DNA of 16,895 nt, taken from contig CAXKVR010000247.1 in assembly GCA_964058845.1 (NCBI GenBank), positions 1 to 16,895 on the forward strand. Direction: 5' to 3'. Positions 8,513-16,895 of the stretch are shown here, in pieces. A program made the position numbers and the translations under genes. The DNA is from Carex sylvatica. Taxonomy: Eukaryota > Streptophyta > Magnoliopsida > Poales > Cyperaceae. Numbering within the stretch: the stretch's first letter is position 1; each line of letters starts with the position of its first letter. The notes under the pieces are model-generated. The model saw only the letters and a list, made by a program, of their open reading frames with translations. It did not search any database and was not told the DNA's origin.

Positions 8513-9005
8513 ATAGTACATTGTCACACTCCAGATTTTTACCATCCAGAGCGTGATTATAACATCATCATCGCACTTTTTCTTGACCCATCAACCTACG
8601 TCTACCCTCAATATTATAATAGTTGACCTCAAAATAACAATCTCCTAAAACAAAAACAAAAGATTAAAGATGATCACATGGTAATCAAGCGTCAAGGTGA
8701 TTTTGATTTTATAATTCTTAATCAGAGGTAAATTAAGATTTTTTAATAATTTAATTGAATCAATGCAGGACAAATTTTTTTTTTTAAAAACAAGACAGAG
8801 ACTGTAAGCCAATTCTATTGCTAAAATTTTAAAAAAAAATCAAATTAGCAAAACAACCAAGCAAGCAACATATTAACCGAATTCTAAATATAACTAATTG
8901 CCAAAAGTATTATAGAGAAGCTAATACTAAGCCACTAAGTAAAGGGCTGAGGAGTAAAGTAGGTACAAAAAAGATAGGGTAATGTTCTTTCATGCATCAT
9001 TGGCA
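8513..9005. other. AT-rich stretch, no gene seen
   Basis: Homopolymer-rich intergenic DNA without frames or recognisable repeats. Confidence 0.4.
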
Positions 9006-9064
9006 AAATAATATCTAGGGGTATAAGACTATCTCCATATCAGGGAAATAATATCTAGGGGTAT
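9006..9064. repeat. Exact 19-bp direct repeat, period 40 bp
   Basis: AAATAATATCTAGGGGTAT occurs at 9006-9024 and 9046-9064 with 21 bp between. This is a simple local duplication. Confidence 0.85.
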
Positions 9065-9410
9065 GTCATATTCGATGACAGACATCCAACCAGTAACAAC
9101 TGCCTCAATCTTCTTCTTCAAATTTCTTGTCCAATATTCAACAATAGATTTAATGAGCAAAATAATAAATTTTTACAGATTTAAGTGTATGCAGAACTAC
9201 TTACAGTTTGTTGTTTCTTGCAATAATTATATTCGTTTGACTAATTTGCAAAACATATAATTATTGAATTTTACAATTTCTTCGATTTTAGAATTATGCA
9301 GGTTCAAGCCAATTGGAATTGCAATGTAAATTGCTTTAACTGAAAAAATCAAGAAGATATTTATCAAGAATTTAAATTGTAATATTTTAAACTTTGTAAA
9401 GTGTGTTTGG

Positions 9411-10271
9411 TGTTGTTTCAACATGATACAAACGTTGGTAATGTTTATAAAACGTTATAACGATTTAACCTGTAAAGAAACACTGATGAGCAACTTGATC
9501 AAATACAAAGGAATTGAAAACGTTACCATAACGATTTAAAATATTGTAATATTTTAATTAAATTTTCAAACCTCAGAATTCCTGTTTTTGATCAAGTTTT
9601 CACAAAGTGAAATCGTTGGTAACGTTTTATAAATGCTGGTAATATTTTGATCAATCTTGCATAAAAAGAAAACTTAATTTGAATTTGAACTAAAATGTCG
9701 TAATGTTTTATAAAACGTCCGTAACGTTTTAAGTCAAAAAACTCCTTATGGAGCTGTCTCTATAATAGGGCTTTGAGCTTCTCTCCCAAAGCTCTCCCAA
9801 CCGACCCTAACTTTTAAAAACACTGTTTTTCTATGAGCTTGAGTTCTCCATTATTGATTGAGCTTAAAACTTCAATATCTCTTAAACAACCTCAAACCTA
9901 CTTCACTAATCTTGAATTATATTATGTTAGAGTAAGATCTTGAGTGTTCTTCTTGAGAATCTAAACTTGAGACTTCGTTCTCTCTTTGAGTTGGCCGTGT
10001 GACTTCTCATTGATTTGTAAGGGCTCACCGGTTAACAAGTTGTAAACCTTTCTCATTGGGTATAGAAAGGCGCACCTATAAGAGGTTGCGATGCCCCGGA
10101 GACGTAGGTCTTTGATTTGCCGAACTCCGTTATCACCCCACGTGTCAATTTTTTCTAAACTCATATATTTACTTTTAATCGCAATTATTTTTCAATTTTA
10201 ATCAATTAGCGGTGCATTTATCATAACGCAGTCGATAATTAAACCATTCACTTTAAGTGTACAATTTTCAA
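9411..10271 (+). mobile_element. Solo LTR of a Ty1-copia-type retrotransposon
   Basis: The left end TGTTGTTTCAACATG resembles a copia LTR start. U3 (9430-9740) holds several GTAACGTTTTATAAA-like repeats and ends with a TATA-type CTCTATAATAGGG at about 9768. The R/U5 part (9990-10200) has the phrases typical of plant copia LTRs: GGCTCACCGGTTAACAAG, CATTGGGTATAGAAAGGCGC, CCGGAGACGTAGGTC and TTTGCCGAACTCCGTTA, then CGTGTC and a T-rich segment. No primer-binding site, gag/pol frame or second LTR follows, so it is a solo or truncated LTR. The right boundary is uncertain by about 10 bp (near TTTTCA at 10270), and only an imperfect 5-bp flank (TTTGG / TTTGT) was seen. Minus-strand frame 9961-10164 is not a gene. 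Confidence 0.65.
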
Positions 10272-10286
10272 TTTGTGTATGATGAT

Positions 10287-10625
10287 CAGGGGCGGCTGCC
10301 CCCCTGGATTTCGAGTTTTAGTGGTGATCTATCGGTATGGATTGACTTTGCTCCTCCCTGGAATTTTTTTTGCCTTCCTCTGAATGTTTGATTTGCAATT
10401 CGGGTTAAATTTAGTGTTAAAATCAAATAAATTTCTCGAATTATGATTGGTAATTAGAATTATAAGTTAAATGATCAGAAATTATAAGTCAGAGTATTAG
10501 AAAATACAAATTAAACATTGTTTTTTTATCTAATACTCAATTAGTTAATGGATTTAAATTCAATAAACTATTTAAACCCAATTTAATTATTCCCCCACAC
10601 ACACGTAAATCCTGAGCCCGCCATG
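10287..10625 (+). mobile_element. hAT-type MITE, copy 1
   Basis: The left end CAGGGGCGG..CCTGGATTT and the right end, read inward, CATGGCGGGCTCAGGATTT, are the CAGTGGCGGATCCAG-type termini of a common plant hAT MITE family, each with small changes. The interior is AT-rich and non-coding. Positions 10341-10574 align with the reverse complement of 11085-11322, confirming a repeat family. Flanking 8-mers (ATGATGAT, ATGATAGT) match only partly. Confidence 0.65.
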
Positions 10626-11007
10626 ATAGTACGAAAGCACAATAATAACCACTCATTTGACTTTCGTAGCGAACGTACATTTAAAATTGTAACTGAACGT
10701 GTTAAGAAGAATTATAAAATATCACAACAAATTAGCTATGTGCTTGCAACAATATTATCGTTGTAAAAGTTGTCCAATCTTTTTAAAAATACACTATCAC
10801 GTGGTCTATTTTTACGATTACATGCTAAAAGTACCTAATTATATGTTACAACCTAGTACTGATAAGATAAAAAGAATGGCGACATCATAGTAAAAATAAT
10901 TTACCTCGATTAAGCCCCGAAATAACACAATATATATACCTTACCTCCCCATAAAACAATGTTGCAGACAGAGATTATGACTCTTGCTACTAATGTAGCC
11001 TCATAAT
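10626..11007. other. Spacer between the two MITEs, no gene seen
   Basis: AT-rich, without supported exons. At 10959-10990 lies one member of a direct repeat (ATGTTGCAGACAGAGATTAT and following bases) whose partner is at 11038-11069, 79 bp away, just inside the second MITE. Confidence 0.4.
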
Positions 11008-11399
11008 CAGGAACAGATCTAGAATTTTCGTAAGTTAATGTTACAGACAAAGATTATAACTCTTGCAAGAAAATAATAAATCAAATTTGAATAGTTAATC
11101 GGATTTAAACTCATTAGCTAATCGAGCACTAGATAAAAAAAACAATGTTTTAATTTTTAATTTCCAATAATTTAACTTCTAATTTTTAATACTTTGACTT
11201 CTAATCCTAATTATCAATTAGAATTAAAAAATATCATAATTATAACTCTAAATTTAACATTAATTACAAATTAAAAGTTCAGAAAGAGGCAAATAAAATT
11301 TCAGAGAGGAGACAAAGTCAGTCTGAACCTATAAATTTGTATAAAATTTCAAAATCCATAGAAACACAGTTGACCCGCAACTAAACTGGATCCGCTCTG
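11008..11399 (-). mobile_element. hAT-type MITE, copy 2 (opposite orientation)
   Basis: The low-coordinate end CAGGAACAGATCTAGAATTT and the other end, read inward, CAGAGCGGATCCAG, are both variants of CAGTGGCGGATCYAG. The interior (11085-11322) is homologous in reverse orientation to copy 1, with GACTTTG.CTCCTC, GAATTTT/AAATTTT..TTTGCC and ACATTGTTTTTTTATCTA as landmarks. The 32-bp direct repeat at 11038-11069 near the low end suggests a later local duplication. No clean 8-bp target-site duplication was seen. Confidence 0.65.
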
Positions 11400-12357
11400 C
11401 ATATAGTTCTCCGTTTAAAAACTGTAATGCGATAAATATTTACTGCATCGATCTTTTTTGGTTTAATAAACAGAGAAAATACAGTTAAAATATCAGCAAA
11501 AACCTGTCAGTGTAACGGATCTAACTAAAAAATTAGATGGTGTCAGCGAAGGTTCTCTTAAAAAATTATTGACATTGACAGTGCCAGCGCCTATAAAATT
11601 ATTTTGACAAATTGAGCAAAGCTAAGTTCAATTGGTCATATACTCATATTTCGAAATTTGTACTCTAATTTTTAAATTTTCAGAATTTATTAAAAATAGA
11701 TTTACAATTTTTCAAAAATATTTAAACTAAAAGAAGAAAGAAAAATAAATAAAAATAAATAAAATGTCTGATTTATGACGGAGAAGTGGAAATAATTATG
11801 CATCCTTTCATGATGCGAATTGCGAAGCATGGAATCATTAAAATTGCTCTTCTACACGAAAGTTGCACGAAGTACATCCACAAACGATCTTATGCGGTTT
11901 AAGAAAAAGAAATCTGTTTGGTGTCGCGAGTTACTCGATTTTATGTGACGTGATAATCAGGTAAATGTATAACAGATTACTTCGGTGTCCATCTCGAATT
12001 TCTGAAATACCTTCTACATAATTATCAGTAAAGCCTGCGTTGCGAAATCCTGAAAGAATTTTGATGAAAATCGAGCCTACCTGATTGCTCTAAAGCCTCT
12101 AATTCGCTGGTTCGACCCGGAGTGACCAGGAAATCCTGGTTCGCAGCTCGCAACACGCAAAATTGCACGGAAGGACGGGACATCCTCTGAGATATCTTCA
12201 TATTTTGCGTGACCGACGTGTCCAGTGCCTTTCGGGGATAGCGCACGGGGCCAGTATTAGTTGATTTTTGAAATTCGTGCAGAACGTATTTGAGCGGTTG
12301 AGATTTTTCAAAAAGTCAGGCAAAATATGAGATGATCTCAGTATGCAAACTGTACCA
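11400..12357. other. Intergenic stretch with a GC-richer island, no gene supported
   Basis: AT-rich to about 11780. An island with more G+C runs from about 12020 to 12260. Minus-strand frames there (12025-12246, 12198-12392) are open for 60-70 codons but have no domain I recognise. A GGTTCGACCC near 12110 resembles a tRNA T-loop but does not form a T-stem. Confidence 0.4.
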
Positions 12358-12539
12358 TTCTCCGGGGAGAATAACAGGAACCTGCTATTCAAATCCCAAC
12401 CGTTAAATTTTTCTATACGATAATCTCAACAAATTAAGTTTATATACACGAATCTGAATGAAGTTAAACGGTTGTGATCAGAATAAGAGGTTCCTGTTAT
12501 TCCAAAAGAATAACAGAAAATTTACTTCCTTCTCCGGGG
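12358..12539. mobile_element. Hairpin MITE flanked by a perfect 10-bp direct repeat
   Basis: Inverted arms lie at 12369-12406 (GAATAACAGGAACCTGCTAT...CCAACCGTTAA) and 12464-12502. The whole is bracketed by TTCTCCGGGG at 12358-12367 and again, exactly and in the same orientation, at 12530-12539. A 9-10 bp target-site duplication would fit a Mutator-like MITE. The right side carries an extra short palindrome, CTGTTATTC-CAAAA-GAATAACAG (12494-12516), absent on the left. The insertion lies about 0.7-0.9 kb upstream of the SMC3 start codon. Confidence 0.6.
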
Positions 12540-12628
12540 GTAGACTTTATAATTAAAAAACAAAATCTCTTTGCAGATCGGAACTACCAAAATAATTCGC
12601 TCAGCTTCCCTCACAAGCTACCGGGCAT

Positions 12629-12773
12629 GGATCCCCAAAAGTAACTCAAAATTTGAGTTTGGATTTGGACCGTCCAATCAGAATCTGGGCAATCAAGGGT
12701 CCTTTAATTTGTTACAGATTCTGATCAAACGGTCTGGATCTAAACTCAAACTTTGGGTTACTTTAGGGGATCT
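12629..12773. mobile_element. Foldback MITE-like element in the SMC3 upstream region
   Basis: The left arm 12629-12687 and right arm 12715-12773 are reverse complements with about 80% identity by eye, separated by 27 bp. Landmarks are GATCCCC-AAAGTAAC-CAAA and TTTGAGTTT-GAT at the outer part and ATCAGAATCTG at the inner part. Outside the right arm is a GC-richer GCACGGGCACTCTCGTGC that may belong to the terminus. No target-site duplication was recognised. The plus frame 12571-12882 crosses it and is not a gene. Confidence 0.65.
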
Positions 12774-12869
12774 GATTTGCACGGGCACTCTCGTGCTCCC
12801 CACTTACCGGTTATCACTCTCAGATCGCCCCCCCCTCTCTCTCGACTCAAACCAAATTTTACCTAGCGC

Positions 12870-13267
12870 TCGGTTTTTATAAGGTTTCTCTCTCTCTCTC
12901 TCATCTAATTTTAGCTTTCCCCCAATTTCCGTTCCCGCTGCTCTCTCTCCAACTTTCTTTCCCGCCTTTATTTTTCTTTTTTGGCTAGAGTTTTTACCTT
13001 TTCCCGCCTGCAGCAAACACTCCTCTCTCTCTCTCTCTTCCACCCCTTGCTCGAGTTCACCCGAGAAAGGGAAATCCAACTCTGACCTTGTCTGCAGGAG
13101 TTTTTAGGTGGAGCTAGGGTTTCGTGTCTCTTTGTATTAGTCGTTCATATTTTCACTATAAGCCCCAAGGAGAATCTACTTCTCTCGTTACTGATTTGTG
13201 TTGTTTTTCGTTGGTCTGTTCGTGCAGACTTTTATGGTGCCTTTGGTGCCCGAATAGCTCATATAAG
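12870..13267 (+). promoter_or_regulatory. SMC3 promoter and 5' leader with E2F-type sites
   Basis: TTTCCCGC, the E2F/DP consensus, occurs exactly at 12958-12965 and 13000-13007, with a near match (GTTCCCGC) at about 12931. A telo-box-like TAGGGTTT lies at 13115-13122. CT microsatellite tracts at about 12885-12902 and 13023-13039 are typical of plant core promoters and leaders. A weak TATA-like TTTTATAAG is at 12875-12883. If that box is used, the E2F sites fall in the leader; a TSS nearer 13080-13130 would put them in the usual proximal promoter position. The TSS cannot be fixed from sequence. Cohesin genes being S-phase E2F targets is established knowledge that fits these sites. Confidence 0.55.
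13234..13257 (+). CDS. Upstream ORF of 7 codons before SMC3
   Basis: The frame ATG GTG CCT TTG GTG CCC GAA TAG encodes MVPLVPE. It is the only ATG between about 12900 and the SMC3 start, and its stop ends 10 bases before that ATG. It lies in the mature leader unless a leader intron using an acceptor at GTGCAG (13226) removes nearby sequence; the uORF itself would remain. Such a short uORF would be expected to lower SMC3 translation modestly through leaky scanning or reinitiation. Confidence 0.45.
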   Translation: MVPLVPE

Positions 13268-16458
<3,191 letters not shown>

Positions 16459-16895
16459 GTGAGCGCACTAATTTAATTCAAGGAGTGTTGTACCAGCCGA
16501 GTACAAGATGCATCCATCTAGATCCTTGATATTATGTATTTTATTTATTTTATTCAACCCCTCTGTTCTTACTTCGAAGATACTGATTCAGGTTTAGTCG
16601 TTTTGGTAAAGCTTGAACCTAAATTTATGGCCAACTAACATTTGCAAAGTTGCCCACAAACCGGTAATAGTCTGCAACTTGGATTACCTGCATCTTCATG
16701 TTTGTAATAGTGATTGAGTTGATTACAGTTATCACGTCACTGACAATGAGTATGTAGCTACATGCAGCACAAAAATTTCATCCATTTTTCATTTTTCCAT
16801 TGGAATATTAAGATCATAATTGCATTTTAGCCATATGAACCAGCTTGAGAAACAAAATGAATTCATCTGTTTGTCACTTGGGTAGGTGTTACAGC
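16459..16895 (+). other. SMC3 intron 9, incomplete
   Basis: It begins with a good GTGAGC donor after LSL (residue 241). No continuation of the SMC3 coiled coil was found up to the right edge. The last bases, GTGTTACAGC, could be a 3' splice site at 16893-16894, but one exon base is not enough to test that. Confidence 0.6.

Noticed and set aside
9006..9064. CRISPR-like repeat-spacer unit
   Set aside because: Only two copies of a 19-mer in plant nuclear DNA; a simple tandem duplication explains it.
12100..12125. Possible tRNA, suggested by GGTTCGACCC
   Set aside because: The bases either side do not form a T-stem, and no anticodon or acceptor arm fits upstream.
12025..12392. Minus-strand frames in the GC-richer island
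   Set aside because: They are open for 60-70 codons but have no known domain, splice context or start support; kept only as unexplained DNA.

Overview
The window is nuclear DNA of a flowering plant. It is AT-rich and has short U-rich introns, a BED/DUF659-type plant hAT transposase, a Ty1-copia-style LTR, several MITE-like elements, and a spliced gene whose protein closely resembles plant SMC3. The species cannot be named from the sequence.

Layout. 1-1100: AT-rich DNA with no supported gene; a GA-rich block at about 780-1000 could be the CT-rich 5' leader of a minus-strand gene. 1122-1341: a short non-autonomous hAT-like element packed with CGGAT/ATCCG motifs. 1605-4959: a decayed autonomous hAT transposon on the minus strand, with BED finger, DUF659/RNase H core and C-terminal dimerisation exons. 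It is broken by a one-base frameshift in an A8 run and by an in-frame TAA. Only its high-coordinate terminus (CAGTG TIR plus two NotI-palindrome repeats) is seen. 5065-6940: two diverged direct copies of an unclassified repeat of about 420 bp. 7600-9070: small repeats, a 13-bp-stem hairpin and a 362-bp foldback element. 9411 to about 10271: a solo Ty1-copia-type LTR. 10287-11399: two copies of one hAT-type MITE in opposite orientation. 12358-12773: two foldback MITEs just upstream of SMC3.

12850-16895: the 5' part of SMC3, the cohesin ATPase subunit, on the plus strand. Nine coding exons (241 codons) can be joined in frame and the gene runs off the right edge. The upstream region has two consensus E2F sites, a telo-box-like motif, CT tracts and a 7-codon uORF. 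The protein keeps Walker A, the two adjacent lysines acetylated during cohesion establishment, and the Q-loop.

The most interesting structure is inside SMC3. A perfect 40-bp inverted repeat sits in introns 5 and 7 and flanks exons 6-7. Those exons total 159 nt (53 codons), so skipping them keeps the frame and removes the acetylation lysines and the Q-loop; the same pairing could favour a circular RNA. Intron 5 also carries an exact 37-bp duplication reaching its own 3' splice site, and intron 8 needs a GC-AG splice pair.
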